Shown: positions 33,898 through 43,652 of the stretch, piece by piece
Numbering within the stretch: the first letter of the stretch is position 1
How the letters are laid out: the number at the start of each line of letters is the position of its first letter
Assembly: GCF_002797915.1 (NCBI RefSeq)
Contig: NZ_PGTY01000001.1
Location: 682,001 to 746,000, forward strand
DNA: 64,000 nt
From: Yoonia maricola
GTDB lineage: Bacteria; Pseudomonadota; Alphaproteobacteria; Rhodobacterales; Rhodobacteraceae
Direction of reading: 5' to 3'
The notes under the pieces: model-generated
Database searches by the model: none
What the model was told of the DNA's origin: nothing
Seen by the model: only the letters and a program-made list of their open reading frames with translations
Program-made: the position numbers and the translations under genes

Positions 33898-36120
33898 ATG
33901 ACCACCGATACCCAAAAAGACGACCAGACAGAGGGCCCCGTCCTTGCGGAAGGTGTTGACGAGGAACCGGTTGAGCATAATCGCCGCATCTTTACCGGGC
34001 GCACTTATCTGATCATCGCTGGCATGTCGGCTTTTTATGCGCTGTTTCACATGGCCGCACTGAACGGTTGGTCAATCCGCAGTTGGACCGGCATTGATAT
34101 TCCGCTTTTGCCGGTTTTCCCGCTGGAGACATGGAACTTCCGTATCGTTCACATCGCTGGCGCGCTGATCCTTGGGTTTACCCTCTATTCCGCACGCGCG
34201 TTTCCCGACAGTGATCACGATAACGCCGGACCGTTGGACTTTTTTGCCTACCTTGCCCTGCTCCCGGCCATTTATGCCTGCTACACCGCTGTCGGCTTTG
34301 CCGCTGACATTCGAGGCGGTGTGATGTGGAACGGGATCGATGAGGGTATCCGCAATGCCGAAATCTACCACTATGGGTATCCCCTGATCGCAGCAACCAT
34401 CGCAGGGATCGTGCTGGGCTGGCTGCGCCCGCGCGTGCGCGGCACGATCGCACCTGCTGATCTGGTGCTTGGCGTATGCGGCGTCGCAGTGGCGATCTAT
34501 CTGATCACGATCTTTGGCACCCTGATGCGAAATTCAACAGGTACGCCCTTTGCCCCTATCGGGATGAGCCTTGCCGCTGTGGCAGGCACCGCACTGATCA
34601 TGGAACTGACCCGCCGCGTGGCAGGGATGGCGCTGATTATCATCGCTGGGGTGTTTCTGTTATACGTTTTCGTCGGTGACCTGCTGCCCGGCTTCCTGAA
34701 CGCGCCGGATATCACATGGCAGCGCTTCTTTAGCCAAGTCTATACTGATGCTGGTATCCTCGGGCCGACGACTGCTGTGTCATCAACCTACATTATCCTC
34801 TTCATCATCTTTGCAGCCTTCTTGCAGGCCTCCAAAGTTGGTGATTACTTCGTGAATTTCGCCTTCGCCTGTGCGGGCCGCGCACGCGGTGGTCCGGCGA
34901 AAGTAGCGATCTTTGCGTCCGGTCTGATGGGTATGATCAATGGCACTTCGGCGGGTAACGTGGTGGCGACTGGATCACTGACAATCCCGCTGATGAAAAA
35001 GGTTGGCTACAAGCCGACAACATCTGGCGCGGTCGAGGCTGCAGCATCGACAGGTGGTCAAATCATGCCACCTATCATGGGCGCTGGTGCCTTTATCATG
35101 GCCGAGATTACCGGCATTCCGTACACCGACATCGCTGTAGCCGCGATCATTCCGGCGATCCTTTACTTCGTCTCAATCTACTTCATGGTGGATTTTGAGG
35201 CCGCCAAGCTGGGTATGCGCGGCATGCGCGAGGACGAGCTGCCAAAGTTCAAAGACATGGTGCGCCGCGTCTTTCTTTTCCTTCCCATTATCATTCTGAT
35301 CGGCGCGCTCTTCATGGGATATTCGGTGATCCGCGCGGGGACACTAGCGACAGCCTCGGCCGCAGTTGTAAGCTGGTTCACACCCTATCGTATGGGGTTG
35401 GGATCGGTCACGAAGGCGTTCGAACTCGCTGGCATCATGTCGATCCAGATCATCGCGGTCTGTGCCTGTGCAGGTATCATCGTTGGTGTGATCTCACTGA
35501 CTGGTGTCGGCGCGCGGTTCTCATCCGTGCTGTTGAACATTGCAGAAGCCAACCAATTGCTTGCCCTCTTCTTTGCGATGTGTATCGCGATCTTGCTGGG
35601 CATGGGTATGCCAACAACAGCGGCCTATGCGGTCGCGGCCTCTGTCGTCGCACCGGGCCTTGTGCAACTAGGCATCCCGATGCTGACTGCCCACTTCTTT
35701 GTGTTCTACTTCGCCGTCGTTTCGGCCATCACGCCGCCTGTGGCTTTGGCCAGTTATGCCGCCGCAGGCATATCGGGGTCGAACCCGATGGCAACGTCGG
35801 TGGCATCGTTCAAGATCGGTATCTCGGCCTTCATCGTGCCGTTCATGTTTTTCTACAACGGAGCGATCCTGATGGATGGCACATGGTTTGAGGTGATCCG
35901 GGCGGGCATCACTGCTGTCTTTGGGGTCTTCCTGCTGTCATCGGGTGTGCAGGGTTGGTGGGTCGGTGACCGTGCCGCCTGGCCCATTCGCATCGGACTG
36001 CTGGTGGTCGCCCTGTTCATGATCGAGGGCGGTTGGATTTCCGACCTGATCGGGATTGGCGGAGCTGTAGCACTTTATCTTATTGCGCAGATGACCCGCC
36101 GAAAGGTCGCGGCACAGTAA
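33898..36120 (+). CDS. TRAP transporter fused permease (DctQM fusion, TAXI type)
   Basis: A 740-residue inner-membrane protein that fuses the small DctQ-like part (first four or so spans, to about residue 180) to the large DctM-like channel (about 190-640), with a C-terminal extension of further spans. ASGLMGMINGTSAGNVVATGS and LGMGMPTTAAYAVAASV are characteristic DctM blocks. It works with the binding protein upstream as a Na+-coupled importer. It is followed by a strong terminator. Confidence 0.92.
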   Translation: MTTDTQKDDQTEGPVLAEGVDEEPVEHNRRIFTGRTYLIIAGMSAFYALFHMAALNGWSIRSWTGIDIPLLPVFPLETWNFRIVHIAGALILGFTLYSARAFPDSDHDNAGPLDFFAYLALLPAIYACYTAVGFAADIRGGVMWNGIDEGIRNAEIYHYGYPLIAATIAGIVLGWLRPRVRGTIAPADLVLGVCGVAVAIYLITIFGTLMRNSTGTPFAPIGMSLAAVAGTALIMELTRRVAGMALIIIAGVFLLYVFVGDLLPGFLNAPDITWQRFFSQVYTDAGILGPTTAVSSTYIILFIIFAAFLQASKVGDYFVNFAFACAGRARGGPAKVAIFASGLMGMINGTSAGNVVATGSLTIPLMKKVGYKPTTSGAVEAAASTGGQIMPPIMGAGAFIMAEITGIPYTDIAVAAIIPAILYFVSIYFMVDFEAAKLGMRGMREDELPKFKDMVRRVFLFLPIIILIGALFMGYSVIRAGTLATASAAVVSWFTPYRMGLGSVTKAFELAGIMSIQIIAVCACAGIIVGVISLTGVGARFSSVLLNIAEANQLLALFFAMCIAILLGMGMPTTAAYAVAASVVAPGLVQLGIPMLTAHFFVFYFAVVSAITPPVALASYAAAGISGSNPMATSVASFKIGISAFIVPFMFFYNGAILMDGTWFEVIRAGITAVFGVFLLSSGVQGWWVGDRAAWPIRIGLLVVALFMIEGGWISDLIGIGGAVALYLIAQMTRRKVAAQ

Positions 36121-36145
36121 GCCCCCGTTTCAGAAAACAACAATA

Positions 36146-36183
36146 GGGAGTGTGGTGAAAACCACGCTCCCTTTTCCTTTTTT
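36146..36183 (+). terminator. rho-independent terminator after the TRAP operon
   Basis: GGGAGTGTGGT (36146-36156) and ACCACGCTCCC (36161-36171) form an 11-bp stem with one G-U pair and a GAAA tetraloop, followed by TTTTCCTTTTTT. This is a textbook intrinsic terminator 25 bases after the permease stop. Confidence 0.85.
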
Positions 36184-36363
36184 GGAATGCGACGGTGTAA
36201 AACCTTTAAACCCTTGTGCGACACGCTAAGTCACTGCAGACGGCGCAAGCTGTGTTTGAACAAGATCGGACATGAGAGTTGCAATAATGGTTATTACACT
36301 CCGCCACTATCTACGCTATCCCAGCCCGCACGCCGCAGCCCGAAACCAATCAGGAAATATGCG

Positions 36364-37344
36364 TTGATTGAACTCACCACCTACGAGCTTTTTGTGCTGG
36401 CCGCTGGTGCGATGGCATTTGGCCTTTATTTACTGATTAAAGGTGGTGACTGGACGGTCGATGCGGCCGTTTTCGTCGCCGAACGTACAGGGCTTTCGCC
36501 GCTCTTTATCGGCGCAACGATTGTGTCATTCGGCACCTCGGTGCCTGAGCTTTTCACATCCGTAAATGCCAACCTGCAAGGCTACCCCGGCATTTCATTG
36601 GGCAATGTCCTTGGCTCTAACGTCGCCAATATCCTGCTGGTATTGGGTGCCACAGCTTTTGTGTTCAAGGTCACAGCAGACCCCAAGCACCTGTTCAAAG
36701 ACCTCGCTATGATGCTGCTGGCGACAGCCATTATGGTTTATGGCATGATCTCGGACAGCTTTACCCAAGTGTTCGGCCTGATCATGTTTGCGATCCTGGT
36801 CACTTTTGTTGTCTATCAATACAGAACCGACAACATCGTTGTGGAAGAAGATGACGACGATGACGACGGCGCCGGGATCACCACCATGAAAAGTGCGGCG
36901 ATCATCCTGTTGGGGGGGGTTGCTGCCCTGGCCGTTGGGTCAGAACTGCTGGTCAAAGGCGCAGTCCAGACCGGGACAGCCATCGGCGTGCCTGAAGCCG
37001 TGATCGGCATGACTGTCGTGGCCTTCGGCACCTCGCTGCCAGAGCTGTCCACCTGCATCGCCGCGGCACGCAAACAGTCGGTCGGTCTTATCCTTGGCAA
37101 TATTATCGGGTCTAACACGTTTAACATCCTGTCGATCATCGCACTAACGGCTGCGATCAAACCGCTTGATGTTGATCCCGTCCTCTTGGGGATGGAGCTG
37201 TGGGTCACGGTTGCCGTGGCAGTATTATTCGCACTCTGGATGCTGACGATTGGTAAAATCACCAAACCGGTCGGAACTGTCATGATGATTGCTTACGTCA
37301 TATTCATTGCCGTCCAATACGTAGCGCCCCAAATAGCCGTCTAG
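36364..37344 (+). CDS. calcium/sodium antiporter (CaCA family, YrbG-like)
   Basis: A 326-residue inner-membrane exchanger made of two inverted repeats, each with the alpha motif: FIGATIVSFGTSVPELFTSV in the first half and VIGMTVVAFGTSLPELSTCI in the second, each followed by GN(V/I)xGSNxxN. A run of acidic residues (EEDDDDDD) lies in the central loop. I chose TTG 36364 because AGGAAA precedes it and the first helix follows directly. A longer frame back to 36187 adds about 59 residues unlike the family. It exports Ca2+ or a similar ion. Confidence 0.85.
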   Translation: MIELTTYELFVLAAGAMAFGLYLLIKGGDWTVDAAVFVAERTGLSPLFIGATIVSFGTSVPELFTSVNANLQGYPGISLGNVLGSNVANILLVLGATAFVFKVTADPKHLFKDLAMMLLATAIMVYGMISDSFTQVFGLIMFAILVTFVVYQYRTDNIVVEEDDDDDDGAGITTMKSAAIILLGGVAALAVGSELLVKGAVQTGTAIGVPEAVIGMTVVAFGTSLPELSTCIAAARKQSVGLILGNIIGSNTFNILSIIALTAAIKPLDVDPVLLGMELWVTVAVAVLFALWMLTIGKITKPVGTVMMIAYVIFIAVQYVAPQIAV

Positions 37345-37445
37345 AAACCGGGTCGCTATCGCGCCATATCCCGCACAAGCCGTTTTCATTTGGTTTTGAA
37401 GCGCCTATCTGTCCTTCATCACAGTTATGAAAAGGACCCCGCGAC

Positions 37446-38846
37446 ATGAGCACAGCAGAAATTGGCCTCATCGGCCTGGGCACAATGGGCGCGGCCCTTG
37501 CATTGAACATCGCGGACAACGGGTTTGACATCGCCGTCTGGAACCGGACAAGCGCAAAAACCGATGCTTTCCATGAAGGCGCCGGTGATCTTGCTCGGCG
37601 GATTACGCCAACACAAACGCTTGAAGCATTCGTCGCTGCCATCAAATCGCCCCGCGCCATTATCCTGATGGTGCCTGCAGGACAGCCTGTTGATGACCAA
37701 ATTGCCGCTCTGCGCCCCCTTCTGGATGCCGATGACCTGATTATCGATGCAGGCAATGCCAATTTTCATGACACCAACCGCCGCAGCGCCGAGGCAGGCG
37801 ATCTTCCATTTCTGGGGATAGGTGTGTCAGGGGGTGAGGAAGGTGCGCGGTTTGGTCCATCCATCATGGGCGGCGGCAAGCGCGAGTCTTGGGATCGTGT
37901 GGAGCATATCCTGACCGCAATTGCCGCCAAGCACAAAGGCATATCTTGTGCCACTTGGATGGGCGAACAAGGTGCAGGTCACTTCGTCAAGGCCGTGCAC
38001 AACGGGATTGAATACGCCGATATGCAGATGATCGCGGAAGTTTACGGGATCATGCGCGATGGTCTGGCAATGACGTCAGACGCGATCGCAGAAACCTTTG
38101 CAAATTGGGACAACGGCGCTCTTCGCAGCTATCTCATTGAAATATCTGGTAAGGTTGCCGCAACGCAGGACCCCGCCACAGGGCGCCCAATGCTGGACGT
38201 TATTGTTGATGCCGCGGGTCAAAAAGGCACCGGGCGGTGGACGGTGATCGAGGCGCAGCATCTGGCGGCCCCCATTCCGGCGATTGAGGCCGCGGTCGTC
38301 GCGCGCAATCTGTCGTCACAGCGCGAGGCAAGGGCCGCGGCCGAAGTCCTCTTTGGTTCAGCCCCGCATCATATCGCCCATGATGTGCTACCGCTGTCGA
38401 CCATCGAAGATGCGCTGATCGCGGGCAAGATACTGTGCTATGCGCAGGGCTTTGACATGATCGCAAAGGCATCTGACGCATTCGACTGGGCGCTGCCCCT
38501 GCCCGCCATTGCCGAGGTCTGGCGCGAAGGCTGTATCATCCGCTCTGCGATGTTGGACGACATGGCAACGGCCTTGCGGGAAAACCCTGAACGCAATCTA
38601 ATGATGGCGCCACGGTTTGCAGATACCTTGAAACAGACCCATGGTGCATTGCGACAGGTCGTGGCACAGGCGGCGTTGCATGGGCTGGCGCTGCCTGCCT
38701 TGTCGTCCGGTTTGGCGTATTTTGATGCCATGAGGACAGGGCGTGGCACCGCGAATATGATCCAAGGACAACGTGATTTCTTTGGAGCACATGGGTTTGC
38801 GCGCATAGATGGCGGATCAGGTCACCACGGGCCGTGGGCCGCCTAA
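37446..38846 (+). CDS. gnd: 6-phosphogluconate dehydrogenase, decarboxylating
   Basis: A 466-residue enzyme of the oxidative pentose phosphate pathway, converting 6-phosphogluconate to ribulose 5-phosphate. The NADP-binding motif is IGLIGLGTMGAALALNIA (residues 6-23), the substrate block is GVSGGEEGARFGPSIMGGG, and the catalytic Lys/Asn region is GAGHFVKAVHNGIEYADMQ. AAGGA lies about nine bases before ATG 37446. The stop overlaps the convergent phoB stop (CTAA). The C-terminal half is family-typical, with the substrate loop near the end. Confidence 0.92.
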   Translation: MSTAEIGLIGLGTMGAALALNIADNGFDIAVWNRTSAKTDAFHEGAGDLARRITPTQTLEAFVAAIKSPRAIILMVPAGQPVDDQIAALRPLLDADDLIIDAGNANFHDTNRRSAEAGDLPFLGIGVSGGEEGARFGPSIMGGGKRESWDRVEHILTAIAAKHKGISCATWMGEQGAGHFVKAVHNGIEYADMQMIAEVYGIMRDGLAMTSDAIAETFANWDNGALRSYLIEISGKVAATQDPATGRPMLDVIVDAAGQKGTGRWTVIEAQHLAAPIPAIEAAVVARNLSSQREARAAAEVLFGSAPHHIAHDVLPLSTIEDALIAGKILCYAQGFDMIAKASDAFDWALPLPAIAEVWREGCIIRSAMLDDMATALRENPERNLMMAPRFADTLKQTHGALRQVVAQAALHGLALPALSSGLAYFDAMRTGRGTANMIQGQRDFFGAHGFARIDGGSGHHGPWAA

Positions 38847-39529
38847 CCCAGCGCGTAGCCCGCCCCGCGCACGGTACGCACAGGGTCACTGCCGCCATTC
38901 TGCGTCAGCACCTTGCGCAGACGGCCGACATGAACATCGACAGTGCGCGTATCAACGTAGATATCGCGCCCCCAAACCCGGTCCAGAAGCATATCGCGTG
39001 ACCAGACACGACCCGGCTTTTCCATAAAGGTCGATAGCAGGCGGAATTCTGTAGGGCCCAGTTTCAGCGGGGTTTCATCACGGGTGACGCGGTAGGTTTC
39101 AGCGTCCAGCACAATGTCATCAAAGGTCAGCACCTGCCCCACCGTCGCCGGGCGGACCCGGCGCAACTGCGTGCGCACACGCGCCATAAGTTCCGATACT
39201 GAATAGGGTTTGACCACATAATCATCCGCACCCGTTTCCAGACCACGTACCTTATCCACCTCTTCAGAGCGGGCCGACAGCATGATAATCGGAATGCTGC
39301 GTGTTTCGTGCTTGATCTTCAGGCGGCGACACACCTCGATCCCGGACAAGTTCGGCATCATCCAATCCAGCACGATCACATCGGGTGCGTCTTCATCCAC
39401 GCATAAGAGCCCTTCATCACCATTTTCGGCGCGGGTCACCCGGAACCCTTCGGCTTCCAGGTTATAGGCCAGTACTTCACGCTGGGCGGCCTCATCTTCA
39501 ACAATCAGAACATGGGGTTGTTGTGCCAT
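38843..39529 (-). CDS. phoB: phosphate regulon response regulator PhoB
   Basis: A 228-residue OmpR-class regulator: receiver domain (1-120, phosphorylated Asp in VIVLDWMMPN) and winged-helix DNA-binding domain (about 130-226, with LGPTEFRLLSTFMEKPGRVWSRDMLLDRVWG). It activates Pho-box promoters under phosphate limitation. It is the last gene of pstS-pstC-pstA-pstB-phoU-phoB, four bases after phoU, and so is probably under its own Pho box. Its partner kinase lies upstream of pstS. Confidence 0.93.
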   Translation of the reverse strand: MAQQPHVLIVEDEAAQREVLAYNLEAEGFRVTRAENGDEGLLCVDEDAPDVIVLDWMMPNLSGIEVCRRLKIKHETRSIPIIMLSARSEEVDKVRGLETGADDYVVKPYSVSELMARVRTQLRRVRPATVGQVLTFDDIVLDAETYRVTRDETPLKLGPTEFRLLSTFMEKPGRVWSRDMLLDRVWGRDIYVDTRTVDVHVGRLRKVLTQNGGSDPVRTVRGAGYALG

Positions 39530-39533
39530 TTTC

Positions 39534-40247
39534 TTAGCTCGGGTCTGTCACATATGCGGTTTTGTCACCCTTTGGGCGGGCCTCATCCGGCATCTCACCG
39601 GTGACCTGATAGATCACCTGTTCGGCCATGTTGGTGGTCAGATCGCCCATGCGTTCAATGTTCTTTGCCATGAAATGCAGGTGCATACAGGCGGTGATGT
39701 TGCGCGGGTCTTCCATCATGAATGTCAGGAATTCGCGGAACAACGCATTATACATCTGGTCCACTTCCTGATCGCGCTGCCGCACATCTTCGGCCAGATC
39801 AGCGTCACCGCGAATGTAGCTGTCGAGCGTGTCTTTCAACATCTGCTCTACCTCGCGCGCCATGCGGCGCAGGGCGGCGTCGGACCCGTTTACCGGGTTC
39901 ATTTCGACCAACACGCTGGTGCGTTTGGCGATGTTCTTGGCATAGTCGCCAATCCGTTCTAGCGACGCGGCCAGACGCAGGACTGTAAGAACGGACCGTA
40001 AGTCCTTGGAAACAGGGGCACGCAGGGCAATCGTGCGTGCAGCCTCTTCGTTGATCTGGATTTCGATGGCATCGATAACTTTGTCACCTTCGCGCACTTC
40101 CTCAGCCAGTTCAACGTCGCGATCGGCCAGCGATTTGGCCGCTTTCAAGATCGCCTCTTCCACAAGGCCACCCATCTTCATGATCAGGGTTGTGATCCCT
40201 TCAAGATCACGGTCATAGGCCGACGAAATATGTTCGTTCATTACCAC
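39534..40247 (-). CDS. phoU: phosphate signalling protein PhoU
   Basis: A 237-residue all-helical protein with two PhoU three-helix repeats (about 20-108 and 120-210). Metal-binding ExxxD patterns are seen in EEVREGDKVIDAIE and in AEDVRQRDQEVDQMY. It links the Pst importer to PhoR and damps signalling when phosphate is plentiful. It sits between pstB and phoB in the expected order, six bases after pstB. Confidence 0.93.
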   Translation of the reverse strand: MVMNEHISSAYDRDLEGITTLIMKMGGLVEEAILKAAKSLADRDVELAEEVREGDKVIDAIEIQINEEAARTIALRAPVSKDLRSVLTVLRLAASLERIGDYAKNIAKRTSVLVEMNPVNGSDAALRRMAREVEQMLKDTLDSYIRGDADLAEDVRQRDQEVDQMYNALFREFLTFMMEDPRNITACMHLHFMAKNIERMGDLTTNMAEQVIYQVTGEMPDEARPKGDKTAYVTDPS

Positions 40248-40253
40248 TGCTCC

Positions 40254-41054
40254 TTACCCGATCCGGCCGGAAATATAGCTTTCCGTGCGCGGGTCCTGCG
40301 GGTTGGTGAAAATCTTGTCGGTGTCGTCGTATTCCACAAGGTTGCCCAGATGGAAGAACGCCGTCTTTTGGCTGACACGCGCCGCCTGCTGCATGGAGTG
40401 TGTGACAATGACGACAGAAAAACTTCGGCGCAGCTCGTCAATCAACTCCTCGACCTGTGCCGTTGCAATCGGGTCAAGCGCCGAGCATGGCTCGTCCATA
40501 AGCAGGACTTCCGGCGCTGTCGCAATCGCGCGCGCAATGCACAGGCGTTGCTGCTGGCCGCCTGAAAGCCCGGTACCGGGTGCTGTCAGACGATCCTTGG
40601 CTTCATCCCAAAGGGCGGCTTTGCGCAGCGATTTCTCAACAATCTCGTCCAGATCAGCCTTGTTGCGGGCCAATCCGTGGATTTTGGGGCCATAGGCGAC
40701 GTTGTCATAGATCGATTTCGGGAAGGGGTTTGGCTTTTGAAACACCATGCCCACTTTGGCACGCAATTGCACCGGATCGACCTTGGGATCATAGATATCC
40801 TCGCCATCAATCCGAATGTCACCGGTGACCCGCGCGATATCAATTGTGTCGTTCATCCTATTGATACAACGTAAGAAAGTGGATTTACCGCACCCCGATG
40901 GGCCGATGAACGCCGTCACCGTCTTGTCGTCGATATCGACGTCCACATCCCTGATGGCGTGGGTGTCAGCGTAATGCACCTGCACGCCCTTGGCGGAGAT
41001 TTTGATGTCTTGCTCAGTGCTCATCGCGCGATCCACATGTACCATATCTTCCAT
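40254..41054 (-). CDS. pstB: phosphate ABC transporter ATP-binding protein
   Basis: A 266-residue ATPase with Walker [11 protein letters not shown], signature [14 protein letters not shown] and Walker [20 protein letters not shown] lies nine bases before ATG 41054, supporting that start over the internal Met at 41024. It is coupled with pstA upstream (12-base gap) and phoU downstream. It powers high-affinity phosphate uptake. Confidence 0.95.
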   Translation of the reverse strand: MEDMVHVDRAMSTEQDIKISAKGVQVHYADTHAIRDVDVDIDDKTVTAFIGPSGCGKSTFLRCINRMNDTIDIARVTGDIRIDGEDIYDPKVDPVQLRAKVGMVFQKPNPFPKSIYDNVAYGPKIHGLARNKADLDEIVEKSLRKAALWDEAKDRLTAPGTGLSGGQQQRLCIARAIATAPEVLLMDEPCSALDPIATAQVEELIDELRRSFSVVIVTHSMQQAARVSQKTAFFHLGNLVEYDDTDKIFTNPQDPRTESYISGRIG

Positions 41055-41066
41055 TTGTCAGCCCTC

Positions 41067-42386
41067 CTACCAGCGCCGTTCAAAGCGGCGACGCAGGTAA
41101 ATTGCGACCGCGTTCATAATAAGCAAAAACACCAGCAATGTAATGATCGCGCCTGAGGCACGTTCGACAAAGGCCGGATCAGAGCGTTGTGTCCAGTTAA
41201 ACACCTGCACCGGCAGCGCTGTTGATGCCTCACCAAACAACCCAGCCTCCGGCGTATAGGCCGCCGGATATTCGCGCACGAATGCCACCATGCCGATCAG
41301 CAGCAAAGGTGCTGTTTCCCCCAAGGCCTGTGCCAATCCGATGATTGTGCCTGTCAGGATACCGGGTGCCGCCAAGGGCAGCACATGGTGGAACACCGAT
41401 TGCATCTTTGATGCGCCCACACCCAAAGCCGCATCACGGATGGATGGGGGCACAGATTTCAGCGCCGCGCGCGTTGAGATAATAATCGTGGGCAAGGTCA
41501 TCAAGGTCAGCACCAGACCACCGACCAAGGGCGATGATTGGTTGAATTCCATAAAGTTAATGAAAATCGCAAGGCCGAGGATACCATAAACAATCGACGG
41601 TACGGCAGCGAGATTTGAGATATTCACCTCAATAATATCCGTGATCCGGTTCTTTGGCGCGAATTCTTCCAGATAGATGGATGAGGCCACGCCGATGGGC
41701 AGCGCAAGGAACAACACCACCAGCATCATATAAAGCGAGCCAAGGATCGCGACGCCTAGCCCTGCCGCCTCTGGTCGCTGCACCGATGCATCGGGGGCGG
41801 TAAAGAAGTTCCAATTGAACTTGGTCTCGATCACGCCCGCGTCGGCCAGTTCTTGGGCGATCATCAGCGCCTCGGGCGATGTGTTGCCATCCAAGGCGGC
41901 ACTTTCCAGCGTCACGCGGCCTTTGAAATAGCCATCAATCCGGCCAGCGGCCAGCAAATCAAACGTGACCGTTTCGCCCACCAAATCAGGGTTTGCGAGG
42001 ACACGGTTACGCACCGTCGCTGCCGCCTCTTTCGAAATCATGTCGCCGAGGTCTTTGTCTGACATCTCAGTCGTCAGCCCTTGGCGTTCTACCTCTGCCA
42101 CAATCGCGTCACGCAGCAATGGCGCATAGCCAATCGTGGTGGTCTTCGCCATCTCTGCCGGATCGCGATTACCCTGCTTGTCAACGCGTTCTGCGGAGAG
42201 TTCGACAGGCAAGGCGATGAAGGTTTGCTGGAAAGAGCTTAACCCGTTGGTCAGCACCGAGGTCAGCAAGATCGCAAGGGCCAACATAGCTACAACGATA
42301 GCTGACAGACCGTAGGCCTTGAACCGCGCCTCTGCTGCATTGCGTTTCTTGGTGCGTGCGTCGCTCGCCAGAAGGGAGGTTTTCAT
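41067..42386 (-). CDS. pstA: phosphate ABC transporter permease PstA (long form)
   Basis: A 439-residue permease. An N-terminal span and a periplasmic region of about 150 residues precede the usual channel domain with five or six spans (from about residue 205, with IYLEEFAPKNR as the coupling segment). The N-terminal extension (DUF3333-like) is common in alphaproteobacteria and makes it longer than enteric PstA (about 296). It overlaps the pstC stop by four bases. Confidence 0.92.
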   Translation of the reverse strand: MKTSLLASDARTKKRNAAEARFKAYGLSAIVVAMLALAILLTSVLTNGLSSFQQTFIALPVELSAERVDKQGNRDPAEMAKTTTIGYAPLLRDAIVAEVERQGLTTEMSDKDLGDMISKEAAATVRNRVLANPDLVGETVTFDLLAAGRIDGYFKGRVTLESAALDGNTSPEALMIAQELADAGVIETKFNWNFFTAPDASVQRPEAAGLGVAILGSLYMMLVVLFLALPIGVASSIYLEEFAPKNRITDIIEVNISNLAAVPSIVYGILGLAIFINFMEFNQSSPLVGGLVLTLMTLPTIIISTRAALKSVPPSIRDAALGVGASKMQSVFHHVLPLAAPGILTGTIIGLAQALGETAPLLLIGMVAFVREYPAAYTPEAGLFGEASTALPVQVFNWTQRSDPAFVERASGAIITLLVFLLIMNAVAIYLRRRFERRW

Positions 42387-43585
42387 TCGTACTGCTCCCG
42401 GTATTTGCGCACGATGTAGAGGGCGAACACATTCAGGCCGAGGGTGATGACAAACAAGGTCAAACCAAGGGCAAAGGCCACCAGCGTTTCAGGGCTGGCA
42501 AAATCGGTATCGCCGGTCAATTGGCTGACGATTTTCACGGTAACGGTCGTCATAGCCTCAAACGGGTTCAGGGATAATCGGGCGGCGGCCCCTGCCCCCA
42601 AGACAACGATCATGGTTTCCCCAATCGCGCGCGAGGCTGCCAAGAGGACCGCGCCAACGATGCCGGGTAAGGCCGCGGGGATCACGACTTGGCGAATGGT
42701 TTCGGAGGGTGTGGCGCCCAGGCCCAGTGACCCATCACGCATGGCCTGTGGGACCGCATTAATGATGTCGTCAGACAGCGAACTAACAAATGGGATCAGC
42801 ATGATTCCCATCACTAGACCAGCGGTCATGACAGAGGACGCACTTTGACCCAGCCCCATCGGTTCGGCAAAGACATCACGCAAGAGTGGGCCGACGGTGA
42901 TCAGGGCGAAAAGCCCGTAAACGATCGTCGGGATCCCCGCCAAAACCTCAATCGCGGGCTTGGCAATCGAGCGCAGACGCGGACCTGCATATTCAGACAG
43001 GTAGATCGCCGCGAAAAGGCCTATTGGCACCGCAAACAGGAGCGCGATAAAGCTGACGTAGAGCGTACCCCACAACAGCGGGATGATCCCCAGATCAGAG
43101 TTGCCACGGAAATTCGGCGACCAGCTGAGTGAGAAGAAGAAATCGCGCCAATCATATTGGCCGAAGAAATTGAAGGTCTCGAAGAGCATCGAAAAGACGA
43201 TGCCAATCGTCGTCAGGATCGCGATGCTGGAGGCAAAGATCAGCAGCCCCAAAATCCAACGCTCAGCATAGGTGCGCGCGCGGCTGTCGGTCTTGATCCC
43301 GATCAGTGACAGGGCACAGCCCGTGACACCCAGCCCCAGAATGACCAATGAAAAGAACCAGTTCGGCTCTCCCCCTGTCAGGCGGGCGTAGAGTGCGAAT
43401 AAAAGAACAGCAGCAGCAGGCGGAACAATCGTGGACAGGGCCGTATTCAAAGCGTGCTGATTGGGTAGCGAAACAAGTGTGCGGATATCACCGCCCGCCA
43501 CGTGCAGGGCGCGTGATTTCGCCAGAAAATAGCCGATGACGGCCAGCGCGAAGATCAAAAGAAGCGGGGTCGTCAGCGATTGCAT
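42383..43585 (-). CDS. pstC: phosphate ABC transporter permease PstC
   Basis: A 400-residue permease. Two N-terminal spans plus a linker precede the channel domain (from about residue 155), with IYLSEYAGPRLR as the coupling loop and TIVYGLFALITVGPLLRDVF. It pairs with PstA. It follows pstS after a 67-base gap that holds a stem-loop. Confidence 0.92.
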   Translation of the reverse strand: MQSLTTPLLLIFALAVIGYFLAKSRALHVAGGDIRTLVSLPNQHALNTALSTIVPPAAAVLLFALYARLTGGEPNWFFSLVILGLGVTGCALSLIGIKTDSRARTYAERWILGLLIFASSIAILTTIGIVFSMLFETFNFFGQYDWRDFFFSLSWSPNFRGNSDLGIIPLLWGTLYVSFIALLFAVPIGLFAAIYLSEYAGPRLRSIAKPAIEVLAGIPTIVYGLFALITVGPLLRDVFAEPMGLGQSASSVMTAGLVMGIMLIPFVSSLSDDIINAVPQAMRDGSLGLGATPSETIRQVVIPAALPGIVGAVLLAASRAIGETMIVVLGAGAAARLSLNPFEAMTTVTVKIVSQLTGDTDFASPETLVAFALGLTLFVITLGLNVFALYIVRKYREQYE

Positions 43586-43613
43586 GGGATGTTTTCCATT
43601 GCCAGAGGTGTTT

Positions 43614-43637
43614 CGAGGGCATCCATAGATGCCCCCG
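43614..43637 (-). terminator. stem-loop between pstS and pstC
   Basis: On the minus strand CGGGGGCATC pairs with GATGCCCTCG over a TATG loop, 10 base pairs with one G-U. There is no T-run. It lies 15 bases after pstS and probably protects or partly ends the pstS message. Confidence 0.5.
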
Positions 43638-43652
43638 AGGTCTTCGTCGAGA

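Noticed and set aside
36187..36363. N-terminal extension of the antiporter gene from ATG 36187
   Set aside because: The 59 extra residues are Cys/Arg-rich and unlike the family, which begins at the first membrane span; TTG 36364 has a better ribosome site.
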